64,000 bases of DNA from Marasmius tenuissimus (GCA_029532415.1 JAQOTA010000015.1:1612001-1676000); one strand, 5' to 3'. Shown: positions 1 to 10,869, numbered from the stretch's first letter. Notes: generated by a model not told the origin, from the sequence alone. Made by a program: numbers and translations.

Positions 1-1
1 T

Positions 2-1030
2 GGGTTTTTAGTGTTGTGCTGTGGATTATTTGGATTGAGGTGGTGTATCATGCGGCGACGAAGATATACCGATTCGGGATCGATAGGTACTCACACCCAT
101 ACCCAGAGAAGCCTTGGTCCCGCCTCCGATGCTGGAGCTACTGCGATCAGTAATTCGGGACTGTTTGGGTGGTGGGGAAAGAAAAATCGACGGAAGCAGG
201 AAGAGAAGAAAGGAACTTATGAGCTTGCTGTTGGACGATGGTCTGAGGAGGATATCTTGCCCCATGAAGATGTTCTCAGACAGCGCAGGTTCGACGAGTA
301 CATGCGCAAAGAGAGGATGAAGTCAGAGTACACTGTCAGTAGTGCTCAGACGCGTGTGGACGACGAGGACGAGCCGGCCGGAAATCACAAGGGCCCCGAC
401 GAGGAAGGGAGGCTTGAACCACTTAGTGAGCGAGAGAGCACCGGCAACCACCTCGTATCTATTAACAACGAATGGGATCCCGCCAAGGACTTGGAATGGG
501 GAGACAATCGTGCCACACTGGTAGAACGAGGGAGGACCCCTGAACTTCCGCAGAAAGCATACAATTCCACCCAACATGATTCCGATCCCGAGACCTCACC
601 TGAGCGGCCCATGCTAACGCGCCCGCTATCTGACGAAACACCATCACACCCTTTGCCTGCCCCTGCATTGCTCAACGGACATACCCGTCGCCTGAGCGAG
701 ACCCCTCTCCTCCCTCCTGTTCAAGAAAACGTGGAATCCTCCGCGATCTATCCAGATCTACCGAACGACGAAGACCTAGCCGAATTTGGTTCGTTGAGCA
801 TGGCAGGAGTCGGTACCGCTGCTCGCAGTAGTAGGGTTGTACTTGATGTGAGACACGACATTACCGATGTCACCGAAAGTTCACGCGACAATTCGTCTCC
901 GACCTTCACCTCACCTGTGGACGAATTTGCCAGTCAGAATCGTCCGTTATCGGTTGCCTCGAGATCTTCTCAGAGAGGCCGACCCACTGTTGCACCCGCC
1001 GGCCCAAGGCGATCAAGTCGAGGACCTTGA
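2..1030 (+). CDS. C-terminal part of a single-pass membrane protein (5' end outside window)
   Basis: The frame is open from the window edge, so the start is missing. The first ~15 residues are hydrophobic (LVLCCGLFGLRWCIM) and are followed at once by RRRRY, the usual cytosolic flank of a transmembrane helix. The remaining ~320 residues are hydrophilic, rich in Ser, Pro, Glu and Arg, with no catalytic motif and many short Ser/Pro clusters, as in the cytosolic tails of fungal single-pass surface proteins. The arrangement resembles the protein at 47141-48289 (membrane helix, then an arginine run, then a disordered tail), but I see no close sequence identity. The extracellular domain lies upstream and cannot be judged. 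The stop TGA ends at 1030. The function is unknown. Confidence 0.75.
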   Translation, partial: GFLVLCCGLFGLRWCIMRRRRYTDSGSIGTHTHTQRSLGPASDAGATAISNSGLFGWWGKKNRRKQEEKKGTYELAVGRWSEEDILPHEDVLRQRRFDEYMRKERMKSEYTVSSAQTRVDDEDEPAGNHKGPDEEGRLEPLSERESTGNHLVSINNEWDPAKDLEWGDNRATLVERGRTPELPQKAYNSTQHDSDPETSPERPMLTRPLSDETPSHPLPAPALLNGHTRRLSETPLLPPVQENVESSAIYPDLPNDEDLAEFGSLSMAGVGTAARSSRVVLDVRHDITDVTESSRDNSSPTFTSPVDEFASQNRPLSVASRSSQRGRPTVAPAGPRRSSRGP

Positions 1031-1603
1031 CTTTCATTTCTATCCACCTATTTACCATTAGCCACACTTCAACGGAACTGTGTACATTTATTCAGCGCTC
1101 TTTTGCATCCAATTGTAGTTATCATTCATTGGTACCGTCCCTCCTTTATTTCTTTACTGACTCATGCATTGGGACCATACTCTCCTTCTCCTTACCGCAA
1201 CACTCAGAACTCGGAGGGTTCTTTTTTCCACCACAGTAAAATTTTTATTTTGCATTATGAGACGATGCCATCTGCCATACTATCGAATATCCTGGTTTAC
1301 CGCCCTTACACCCATCCTCGTTGAAGTTGTTTCCTGGTCGTACTTGTGTCGCGGAGGTTCTCGTGAGTTGTATTTTTTTTTCTTTCTTTTTTTGTCTTTT
1401 GCCTTCTTTCCCGTCATTTTAGTGATTAATCTCTCTTCCAGAAGTAAGAACGCACGTCTCGGTATCCGGGGAAGATCCAACTATTATACTCCACTGTTGT
1501 CATCTTAAAAATTGATCTTCTGGCAACGCCCTTCTGGGATGGTTGTCTCTTCGTTGGTAGTTGTGCAGCAGTAGAGTGCTCCGAGGCTTCGTGGTCAGCC
1601 GGG
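1031..1603. other. Non-coding interval, 3' flank
   Basis: Pyrimidine-rich 3' flank with T runs near 1370-1400. No convincing coding frame, RNA gene or repeat was seen. Confidence 0.6.
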
Positions 1604-1804
1604 TCAGCTATGCGATCCCATGGAAAACAAACTACGAAGGACGAACCAGGTATCGTCAGGTTGTACTTGCAGTCGACATTGACCGGTCGCCTCGTTGCAA
1701 CACATGAGACGTTGACTCGTTATGCACGCAGGATTGCCTTGTGCCACGACAGCGGCGAAAAGATGCGCCACGAAGATGAGAGAAACTCCGAGTTTGAAGA
1801 ACAT
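1604..1804 (-). CDS. Small secreted cysteine-containing protein (candidate)
   Basis: A 66-residue reading frame. The first ~22 residues form a good signal peptide (MFFKLGVSLIFVAHLFAAVVAQ) with cleavage expected after AQ. The mature part has a C-x7-CC-x6-C pattern, which looks like the beginning of a hydrophobin but lacks the later cysteine pairs, so I do not call it one. A TATA-like sequence lies ~45 bases upstream of the start, which supports a real promoter. A donor-like GTACAA after the last cysteine could open a short intron and change the C-terminus, but no alternative end gave more cysteines. It could be an effector-like or cell-wall peptide. This is inference from signal peptide, size and promoter only. 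Confidence 0.45.
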   Translation of the reverse strand: MFFKLGVSLIFVAHLFAAVVAQGNPACITSQRLMCCNEATGQCRLQVQPDDTWFVLRSLFSMGSHS

Positions 1805-2251
1805 TGTGGGTAGGTGTTGTGGAGGAAGGACCTTTGAGAGTGGGCAGGTATTTATGTGTTTTCATGAATCGGGGGGCCATGGGCTTATTCAGTCATTTCC
1901 AGTGAAGCTGACAGGCCGCCCAAGGGGCCAAGGAAAGCTGACAAGAGCACCCTACTTGCAACTCCATACCCCAGAGTCAGGGTGGCACGGACTTGCTGTA
2001 TTTGAGAACTCTTGAACCATTTAGTTCAGAGTCCAGACGCAGTCTACATATGTTGTCAATAGGGATTCATGGTTCGGTAGACGAAGTACCCCGCCTTCAG
2101 CGTCTCGTCACGTACAGTATTTGAATGCAGCGGGGAGGATGCCACCTTATGAATTTACTTTGTTGGTCTTAGCCCGGTCCTGACAAAACGGCGACTCCCC
2201 GACACTGTTCAAAACATGGACATGAAACATTATCCCTGGGTAGGCCGATTA
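1805..2251. other. Intergenic interval
   Basis: Lies between the start of the secreted-protein gene and the 3' end of the dehydrogenase gene. Apart from the TATA-like site at its left edge nothing was recognised. Confidence 0.5.
1848..1856 (-). promoter_or_regulatory. TATA-like element of the small secreted protein gene
   Basis: Reads CATAAATAC on the minus strand, about 45 bases before the candidate ATG at 1804. Its spacing fits a fungal core promoter. Confidence 0.4.
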
Positions 2252-3345
2252 TCATCTAGTTCCATCATCGATGTTTGTTCCCATTCCTAATTCTTGGACC
2301 TCCTGCCATTCCTTTTCTAATCTGCTCCAGGCTCTCCCCGCGTTAACCACAGAGTCCTCGCCCAGGGGAAGTCGAACAGGCAAGGGTTTATCCGTCGACA
2401 GTAGGTCAATCAATCTCCGGGCGGCCTTGTTAGAGTCCCCCTGCTCCTGTCCCGATCGCTCTGCGAACATGCGCAGGAATTCATGGGCTGCGTTATAGCC
2501 TTCGATCTGTGGAAGAGGCCCGTGTCAGAAATTGGACCGAGACGACCTTCTGATACATAATACCAACCTCTCCGTTTGCGGGAGCCTTGAAATTCGACCC
2601 TGAGGCAACAGCCGTCCGAAAGGCTCCCAGATTGACAGTCATGCAACGGATATTGAACGGCGCCAGTTCTTTGGCCCACACTTCGCTTATGGCTATTGAA
2701 GAAGTCATGAGATGAGTGAGTGTAATCGCGTTGAGCGGCACTGAATAGTAGACACGCACAGTCTAGAGCAGCTTTCGACGCGCAATATATCCCCGCACCA
2801 CTGATAGATAGGAAAGCTCCTTGGGAACTCATATTCACGATGGTACCCATCCTTCGTTGACGGAAATGGGGAAGTAATGCATTCGTGAGGTTGATCACAC
2901 CGAAGAAATTCGTGTCGAATTGTCCCCTGACTTCCTCATTCCTATAGCCCAACAGGTCAGAACTCCAACGCTTATTCGCAGTCAATGATATTGAAGATTA
3001 CGTGTTTTCTTCAATAGCACCCCCCAGGAAATAGCCAGCGTTGTTGATCAGGATATCGATCTGACCACTATGGACGACAAGGATCAGTCGAAATTGGGTC
3101 AAGACTGTGGGAAGGTGGCCTACTGGATATCGATTGCAGTTTTGATAAACTCCTTCAGATCAGCTGGGGGCGCAGTAACGTCCAAGGACAAAATTTGAGC
3201 TCCCTTTTCGTGGAGATCTTGTATGGAGTCTAGCCTCCTAGCGGTTGCTATTACTCGCACGCCGCTGGAGAGACCTTCTAGAAACCAAAGAGCGTCCGAT
3301 TCCTGACGAACATCCTGTGATTAGGACAACTGGTGACGGCGGCAT
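2252..3345 (-). CDS. Short-chain dehydrogenase/reductase with one frame break
   Basis: Five exons: 3345-3124, 3067-3002, 2941-2760, 2692-2568, 2506-2252. Introns are 56-67 bases and all GT-AG. The product would be ~282 residues, a normal SDR length. Classical SDR marks are present: TGCSSGIG nucleotide-binding loop at the N-terminus, then a VIATAR strand, an NNAG motif, a Ser in NMSSQ and the catalytic YCASK. It should be a soluble NAD(P)H-dependent oxidoreductase; the substrate cannot be read from sequence. The frame breaks just after the binding loop: the run complementary to + strand 3282-3284 has one T too many to connect GRSLV with LEGL. Every other exon junction is in phase, so this is either a very young pseudogene or a base-calling error. 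Confidence 0.85.
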
Positions 3346-4158
3346 AGCAGAGGATGGCCAGGTTAAGGATGTTATGTACCAGAGCGTCCGCCAGCTCTGC
3401 ATTGCTCTTATATTTACTGCCAGTCGATAAATGACGTGAGTTTCCTGATGGTGACATCGATGATGACTGAGATTTGTGAAGAAGTTTATGCAAGCACTGT
3501 AGACTCTGCCTAAGAATCGAAAGATAGCGGGTAGTTTCCGGTGTCGGAGGTAAGTGGGTTGTGCTCTCCCCTGGGCATACTCTCACGGCTGGGGGTAGCG
3601 TGTGAAGTCAGCACGTAAATAGACTCGAGCCAGATCGCCCTGTCAGAGTTTTGACGACAGTCGTTCAAAAGCTGCTGCGCCGGTGAAGGGGTAGGGACCC
3701 CACACCGTACGTTGCTGCTGGGTTCGAGTCTGGGACGTAGATAACTCAAATGCCGGAAAATAGCCAACCTAAGAGTGATACTACTTATAACCTCAGAAAC
3801 CAGCTCGACGGATATTTACTGGTGTCAACCCCGAGCTCGAGATGTTGGCCATTCAGTTTTAGCTACAATACCTCAATTACAGCGTCCTATCACGACTCCG
3901 TAACGATTTCATTGCGACATCGTGCTCACTGCACCCGGAACGCAATATTCGATCCCAAAGCGTTGTGCCTTGTGGATCCCGCGCCGCCGAAGCGCCATCG
4001 TAGCATTGAGACCGGGATAAACATCGACGGCCTGCTCGTATGTTGAGATCGAGGAAGGCGAGAGAAAGTCGCGATTGTCGTGCACTGGATCAAACGGCCT
4101 ACTAAGGCTTGGTTTATGAGCTTCAGCAGGCCGCAAGCATTGATGGAACTCGGCTCAC
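3346..4158. other. Intergenic interval
   Basis: Separates the 5' end of the dehydrogenase from the 3' end of the deacetylase. Open frames here are short and overlap on both strands, without recognisable domains or plausible splicing. It should hold the dehydrogenase promoter. Confidence 0.5.
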
Positions 4159-6128
4159 TCATTTCTCTCCAAGGTCCATCGAAACATCATTCCCCACATC
4201 AGAGTCCTGTTCCCCTGCACTGTCCTCGGGATCCTTTCCTTTCGCCCTTCTCCCACCTCCTCTTCCGCGACCGCCGCGTCCACGAGCCCGGGGCTTGCTT
4301 GGTTTTCGAGAGATAGGCTTTTCGGGTTTCTCGGCGGGTTGCTGCACGTCGTCGTCAACGACCTCTTCCTGCTCGATCGCGGTGATTCGGGCCCTACCGC
4401 GTCCGCCACGAGAGGGCCTGCCTCCTCTACCGCGTTTTGGGGTGGTCCCACCTCGGGGGAGTGCTGCAAAGTCTGTGTCGTGATCGACATCGTTCTCTCC
4501 ATCGTAAAACTCATTCCGGGCATTTGAGGGATCACTCCTTTGTTCACCCGCATCAGCCGTTTTAACTTCCTCTGCTTTTTCCTCAGTGGTCCTCTCTTCG
4601 TCCCGAAGTAGCCCTTGAATGTCGGGGGGTATCTCCTGCAAAGCGACGCTAGGTGCGCCTTGTAGGTATCGAAGTTTGCTTCTAATAGTTGTGGTGATGT
4701 GCTGCAAGGATGCCGCCGTATTTTGGTTATCGACCCGGCCCGTGAGAGGTGGATGTAGTTTCCACTGCGAGTCGGCAAAAAACGAGTCGTAGACGGTTGC
4801 TGGAAGCTCATTTGGTATTTCTGCTCCAACCAAAACAGACGTTTCGTACGTCCAACACCGACACACATTTTTCATCGTGTATCCGCCACCGCCGACAACG
4901 AGAAGGGGGACATTGAAGGCACGAACGAAGTTCACGCATTCCCCGTGGGCGGCTATAGATAGATTGAAGGCTCCCAGCCGGTCACATCCCAAAGAGTCGG
5001 CACCACACTGGAGGACTATAGCCGAGGGACGATACGCAGAAACTGCGTCCCCTATCACTGACTTGAAGATAGCCAGGTACATGTCATCATCGATCCCATC
5101 CAGGAGAGGCACGTTAAGGCTATAGTACTTCCCAGGTCCTTGGCCATTATCGTCAAGTTTGCCGGTCCCAGGGAAGAAATCCCCAGTATATTTGTGGAAC
5201 GAGACTGTCATGACACGGTCCGACTGGTAGAATGCAAGTTCTACACCATCGCCGTGGTGTATGTCGATGTCGATGTACAACACCCGCGGATAATACCTAC
5301 AACCACGGTGTTAGAATCGTCAAGGGACCTTTCTAATCACCCAGAGTCTCACCGTAGCATCTCCAATATCCCCAACACAATATCGTTCACGTAGCAGAAC
5401 CCACTAGCCTCTCCACGTTTTGCGTGATGGAGTCCTCCAGACCAGTTGATGGCAATATCCGTTGTTCCCGCACAAAGCTTCCTGGCACCTGCTAACGACC
5501 CACCAGCATACATACGACAGAAATCAAACATGTCCGAGAATATGGGACAGTCCTCGACACAATTGAAGTTGTCTATCATCTCCTTCATTTGCCCTTGGTT
5601 TCCAGGGGTGACTCTACCGCAAATCGGGAATTCAGACCTCCTCTACAGCTCCCAACTCGCACTATCGTGCCGAATTCCACTTACCTTGACAGGAAATCTA
5701 TGTAGTCAGAGTCATGATACGTCTCTAGCTCGCCCTTGTCGCCGCTCGGACGTCGTAAATGTTGTGAATCTGCTTGTCTAGCCCGTATCCCATCACGAGG
5801 GCATTCGTGAGTGTCAACCTCCCAGGTTTCATTGGGTGATATTGCTATAACATCGACGTCAGATTGGTCCATATATAGGAATTCAGATTGATCCAGGCTT
5901 CTTACCCCGTAGTGATGCGAGCCTACATGTTTAGGGTAGTAATACGATACGATAGGTCGAGAATGAGGCTGATTCGTGTGTTGTACCGAGTTCAAATGGA
6001 GTGAATAAGATATATCCGGATGGACTCACATTGATTCTTTCGGTGATGGGTTGCGCAGCTCCATAGGGACCTCTATCAAAGAAGTAAGGAGAGGAGGAGA
6101 AGGTTGTCGATCTGGGATTCTGGAACAT
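4159..6128 (-). CDS. HOS2: Class I histone deacetylase, Hos2/HosA type, with a basic Gly-Arg-rich tail
   Basis: Five exons: 6128-6030, 5968-5906, 5844-5685, 5613-5353, 5296-4159; ~573 residues once one base is allowed for. The zinc-dependent deacetylase fold is complete: [19 protein letters not shown] carries the paired active-site histidines, [10 protein letters not shown] and [11 protein letters not shown] the metal ligands, and GGGGYTM the catalytic Tyr region. [10 protein letters not shown] after the core favours Hos2/HosA over Rpd3; Hos2 enzymes work in the Set3 complex on histones H3/H4. After the domain come ~150 residues of acidic stretches and Arg-Gly blocks ([13 protein letters not shown]), an unusual extension that may bind nucleic acid. 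The frame breaks in exon 3 near 5736, between IYDVRAAT and GELETYHD: one A seems missing before GGG. Both sides match the family, so a consensus error is likely. Confidence 0.92.
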
Positions 6129-6626
6129 ATGCCGCTACGTTTCGAGCCCTCCTCCGTGACTTCACCGCAATATAAGGGTCACTAAAGGGTTCAGGTTCTC
6201 CAGATGTTCCCAGCGTGTTCCTGGTCCTTGTCACGCAGACTTTGAAGTTTGTTGAAGTTGGGTGAGGTTGAAGCCAAAGAAGTTCACAGTGCGGCGGAGT
6301 TGTGCGGAGTTTGAATCTTCATCGGCTGCATGCGAAAGCACGCGACAACTCGATCATGATTGATGTTCAAAACGTTCATGACAGCCACTATCCACAACCC
6401 GCACCTACTTGTTGCCTCAAGCTCAAATCCAACTTGGCTCACCCGGGATTGCAAGATGATTCGAATAAATAGAGTACGGTGTGTTTGATCACACAGGTAT
6501 GTAAGGCTAAGGTATGAATATCGTGACTTTCATCATCGTACGTGAAGAAAGAATCAAAAAAGAGAACAAAATCAACGCAACTCCCTAAATCTTCCAAACA
6601 CCCTTGCTCCGTACGCTCACTACCAA
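6129..6626. other. Intergenic interval with the deacetylase promoter
   Basis: About 500 bases between two genes on the minus strand. It holds the deacetylase upstream region and the acyltransferase 3' flank. No coding frame or clear element was seen. Confidence 0.5.
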
Positions 6627-8964
6627 TCAATACGCCACATACGCGACACAAAGCAGCGGAAAGCCTGTGAACAACCCAAGCCAGAACACCAGATTACCCA
6701 TCATCTTGTTCCGTCTAATCGCAGGGATGCGGCTTATCGTGATCAAAGGAATCTGGGCGAGCTAACGACCGGACAAAAAGTGTTCAGCAACCCGAGACAG
6801 CACACGCCAACAACTTCTCGTTCTCACCTGAAGCGCAAACAGGTAAAACCTGAACTTCTTCGTGACAACTACCATGACCAGTTCATGTACACAGGCGCTG
6901 AGGAGGAAGGTAACGAACATGGCCGAGTGCCTTGAAAGCTTGTAGCTCGCCATAGTCGATGCGTATACATGTCGTAGGAGGAATGAATGGACAGGTTTGT
7001 TCCATTTGCGAGAGAACTCGTCCCAGGATGTCGAATTCCACTGTGTAGGGTGTGAGTTTGAGGGAAGCAAGGCGTCAAAGGAGAAGTGCATACCCAATCT
7101 TCGTAGAACTGTCGATCGGCAAAGCTGGAGAGCGGTTGAGATTGCTAGTAGGAGGTAGAAAGATGAAAAACGCACTATGATAGTTCAGCAAAGCCGTTAC
7201 AGATACATTCTGCGTTGGGGTCAGAGAAAATTGGGACCTCGCACGGATGGGAGCCTCACCGAAGATGATGTAAAACAGTAGAAGATAGGCGAGCATGAAT
7301 GGAAGGCTGAGATCCAGCAATGATCGGAAGAACGACTGGTCGGCGGTAGGAGTGTAGGGTAAGATGAATCTCTCTGTGACGCTATACAAGAGCAAAAACG
7401 TTCCAAATGTCGCGACCTATGGAGTGGTGTGTTGGCAACAATAAATACTGACGGAAGAGAAGTGCAAACCGTCTTTTCAAACACATATAGTGGCCGAATT
7501 CTACAAACAGTCAGTTATGTTGTCTGCGTAAAGTGACGTCACTCACTTCTCAGTTCTGGGATACTCCAGCTCGTACACCAAGGTCGGAATGAGCATGTAT
7601 GTCGCAAAGTTCTTCAAGCTGATGTTGTTCGGCCATACAACATACAAGGGACCAGAACTCGTCAGTTCACCCTGCAGCTCGCTATACTCCCTCGCCAAAT
7701 CGGAAATTCGTTCGTCCGGGTGATCGGTCAATGGATGGGGAGCGGAGATAGATGGTACGCTCGTCGCATCATCCTGTTTTGCCTTGTCAACATTCAATCC
7801 CTGTACTACATCTTGTGCGCCAGCATCCACATTCCCATTTGCATCTGACATCGCTACGAGTCGCTTTCTCAGCGTGTTCGCTGTCTCTGAATCGACATAA
7901 GAGGTCTGAAGGCCTTTCTCAGAAGCGGATGTCGGCACAGGCGGTGTGCCAATCGGGGTGCTTGATGCGTCACTCCCTGTTGGCGGAGCGAGGAAACCAT
8001 CTGAGTCAGAGGATACCGTGTTCATTCCTGTACTTCTGTCAAGGGCTTTTTTGTGGGACTCGGCGTCTTCCAGCGCCCGTGCCCAGCCGCCACCAAAGGA
8101 TTCTGCTGCCTCGCGAAGCCTATCAAGAACGGCCTGAGATTGGGTGGAGACTTGCTGAAGGTATCCATTGACGGTCATGTAGGAGTGAATCTTCATGATG
8201 AGAACCTGCGACAAGATGGTGTTGAGATAATGAAGGATTGAACGCTTTGAGATGGCGCACGAGAGTGTGTAGTGTCAAGAAACCGGACTGGACCCATGGC
8301 CATTGTCTTGTGAAAATGAGAAGATGAATGAGAAGTGTATCAGAGAGAAAGTTGTTAGTGCGACACACCTATTGAACGTCCAACTGATAGCTGAAAAGAG
8401 CAACGTAGTCTGGAAGACATGTTGCACAATCACTCCCGTGTGATTATACTGAATCCATCCGTTCGAAATCGCCTTGGCGAAAGGCACACATAGAAGAGTG
8501 ACTCCGACTATCACACCGTCGCTAATGGCTAGTGTGATTGCATCCCTCGAGAATTGCGTTGCGAATCTCTGTTCGTAAACAATGTTACTTGATATAAAGC
8601 ATGTTAGCAAGCTTGAATAACGCACCAAATCGAGAGCATGGCCTTGTGTTTCGAAAGTCGAGATGTAAGTTCGAACCATAAATATGAATATGGATATCCA
8701 GAACAGCGAGAAGAATCCCTAAATGAGAGTCCTTGTGAGCTATCCCCCATTAGAAGCATTGCTGATCCCTACTCGAAACTCATTCGTCGTTGAAGCTTCA
8801 TTGTTTATGTCGAATACGGATTGTCTCGGGACGAAGGTGACAACAGCACGGCGTTTCTTGTTAGTTTTTGAGCGGTATGACTTTGAGACGTATAGAGTGC
8901 CATCCGAGGTCTTGAATCCTCCAACTGGAGCTGTTTCTGCGGGTGGAGGACCGTCTATCGGCAT
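6627..8964 (-). CDS. ARE2: Sterol O-acyltransferase (ARE/ACAT, MBOAT family)
   Basis: Eleven exons: 8964-8773, 8718-8626, 8568-8369, 8306-8261, 8205-7547, 7500-7470, 7416-7260, 7209-7176, 7124-7094, 7040-6828, 6761-6627; 596 residues, all junctions in phase. The enzyme esterifies sterols with acyl-CoA in the ER membrane. Evidence: KIHSYMTVNGY, the LVYELEYPRT motif, the FYEDWWN motif (assembled across introns), NKPVHSFLLRHVY, and the membrane-embedded catalytic His in CVHELVM. Several hydrophobic helices are visible before and after. A ~150-residue Ser/Thr-rich loop sits between the third and fourth helices. The start is fixed by an in-frame stop just upstream. Whether it is closer to Are1 or Are2 cannot be decided. 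Confidence 0.92.
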
Positions 8965-9390
8965 GACAGACGATCAAGGTGGTGTTCAGGAGAGAAGTAC
9001 GGGCGGGACCTGGGCGGGTATGGCCATGTCTTACTGTTACCCGTTAAATCCGGTAAGCGTCGACGTCATCACATTTTCCGTCTTGTTCGCAGCATGGCTG
9101 CAGCCTCTCCCCGAATTTCCCACTCAGTGACATCCTTGTCATCAGCTTATCATACCGTGAAGGTCAGAAAGCATCCCAAGAGCTGGGATTATGAACGATG
9201 TGAGCGGGGAAGAACTGTATGTCACTATTCAACGCAGTACACTCATATTTACCCTAACACCCATTATCCGACAAACGATGCCGATGATGCAGTGACAGGA
9301 CGTCATTTTTAGACAGAGTGCAACCTATAAAGAGCAGCCAAAAAAGAGTTAAGAATAATTCACCGGGATAACCATCTTTATCGAACAGAA
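8965..9390. other. Divergent promoter region, left part of duplicated unit
   Basis: Lies between the acyltransferase (-) and methyltransferase copy 1 (+). From about 9040 it matches 10870-11241. The best conserved blocks are one starting CCCGTTAAATCCGG that contains a CGACGTCA element (ATF/CREB-like), a block around 9241-9260, and the TATA region. Sequence between these blocks has diverged far more than the coding exons. Confidence 0.6.
9326..9332 (+). promoter_or_regulatory. TATA box of methyltransferase copy 1
   Basis: TATAAAG about 60 bases before the ATG at 9391. The same element and flanks (ACCTATAAAGAGCAGCCA) occur before copy 2 at 11180. Confidence 0.6.
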
Positions 9391-10528
9391 ATGGCTCTCG
9401 AAGAAGACAATCTCAAACTCTCGAAGGAGGAGCTCGAGTTCTACAAGCAGCAGCTGGGCATGGAGGATGAAGCTGAAATCAAGGACCATATCGTCGAGAT
9501 CGGCACGAGGGCACACAAGGTCAGAGCACAGTGTTAGGTTCATGTTCGGTTTTCGCGCTTGTTAACCCTGGACTACCCACAGGTATTCAACTATGGTTGC
9601 ATTTCTTCATTCCTCTTCGTCAAGTATGGACGTTCATCGCTCTACTTGATCAAACGGATACGAGACCTAATTACCGAACACTCAGACTCAAGTCGCAAGC
9701 ATACGACTCTGAGGAATTTGACCCCGATCGGACATACCGGCGCGCTTTAGAATCATGCATTCAACGAGAAGACGGATTGTATGTTGACTTTGGATGTTGT
9801 TGTGAGTATCCCATGGCTATTTCTAGGCCGGTCGACCAAAAAGATACCAGCCTCTCGCAACTAACACAAATATAGTCGGCGCAGACCTCCGCAAGGCAGT
9901 AGTAGATGGACTACCCGCCCAAAAGGCAATCGGGACCGATATTCAACAAGGTAGGCGCTCACGCAGCTCAAACAAACTAACTTGAAGCTAACTGACCATC
10001 TCATTTCCACGATTTTGAGAATTTTGGGGACTGGGACATGAACTGTTCAAATCGACGCCAGAGACATTCTCCGCTACTTTTATACCTGGTGATGCGTTCG
10101 ACAAGTCTTTCATCTCGGGCAGAGGTCCCTGTGCCGAAGCACCGACCGGCTTCCTCCCTGACCTGAAGACTTTGACATCCTTCATCCCACTCCAAGGACG
10201 TGTCACGGCTATTCATGTGGCGAACGTCTTTCACCTGTTCAGCAAAGAGAAGCAGCTTGAGCTTGCTCAAACACTCTCGAGTTTGCTTTCCCCAGTACCA
10301 GGATCGGTGATCTTTGGCTCCCACGCAGGGAAAGAAGTTCCAGGTGAATATACCAATCGGCGGGGAGAGACCAGCTTCGCACACAGTCCTGAAAGCTGGA
10401 AGGAGCTGTGGGACGGAGGAGTCTTCCCAGCGGGTTCAATTCGAGTCAAAACGAAATTATACCCAGTTCCTTTCGCACAGAAGTTCGGTATTGAATACGC
10501 CTTGTTCTGGTCCTGTACAGTCGTATGA
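9391..10528 (+). CDS. SAM-dependent methyltransferase-like protein, copy 1
   Basis: Five exons: 9391-9519, 9583-9623, 9665-9801, 9876-9950, 10020-10528; 296 residues. It belongs to a fungal class I methyltransferase-like family often met in basidiomycete genomes: the motif VDFGCCFGADLRK is the SAM-binding glycine loop, followed by FWGLGHELFKSTPETF and the conserved VFHLFSKEKQLELA and PGSVIFGS segments. The substrate is unknown; relatives occur near secondary-metabolism genes, but none is seen here. Intron 2 is short (41 bases) and its acceptor is inferred from phase. The gene is the left member of a tandem pair with 11242-12370, differing by scattered substitutions only. The promoter has a TATA box. 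Confidence 0.8.
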
Positions 10529-10629
10529 AGCCTGCACCATCATATGAAGATGTGAAATATATATATATTCTCTATTAGGGAGTGGAACCCCAGTACGGCG
10601 TACCATCAATTCGTGTTCAGGTGTACACG
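10529..10629. terminator. 3' flank of methyltransferase copy 1
   Basis: Contains an AT repeat (ATATATATATAT) about 30 bases after the stop, shared in shorter form by copy 2. It is a likely 3' processing region. Confidence 0.3.
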
Positions 10630-10869
10630 CATAATTAACTATGCGCGTAAGATCTAACTTTTGAAAACCAGAATGGTCTTTCGTGTTTCAGTGCGACGGG
10701 ATAGGCGTCACCAGTCTCGAGGTTGACAGAGTCGTACGAGGAGATGTCCAGCTTGTTCCATCTCCCCAGCGGACGCGATCGGAGGGAGAGTGGAGAGAGG
10801 GATCAGTGAGCGAATGAACGTGACTGTCCAGTGGCACTTACCTCAGTGCCCCTGGTAGGCTTGAGGTGG
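10630..10869 (-). pseudogene. Truncated duplicate of the 3' end of the F-box gene
   Basis: 10660-10800 matches the last exon of the gene at 12471-14317, including codons for the RPLGRWNKLD region, and 10801-10869 matches its last intron and the end of the preceding exon. About 240 bases of the last exon present in the intact gene (roughly 12632-12872) are missing, so the conserved centre of the exon is gone. The piece ends exactly where unit B begins. It is a by-product of the tandem duplication and has no start, so it should not encode anything. Confidence 0.8.

Noticed and set aside
1604..1804. Hydrophobin
   Set aside because: Starts with C..CC..C but lacks the second CC pair and the length of hydrophobins.
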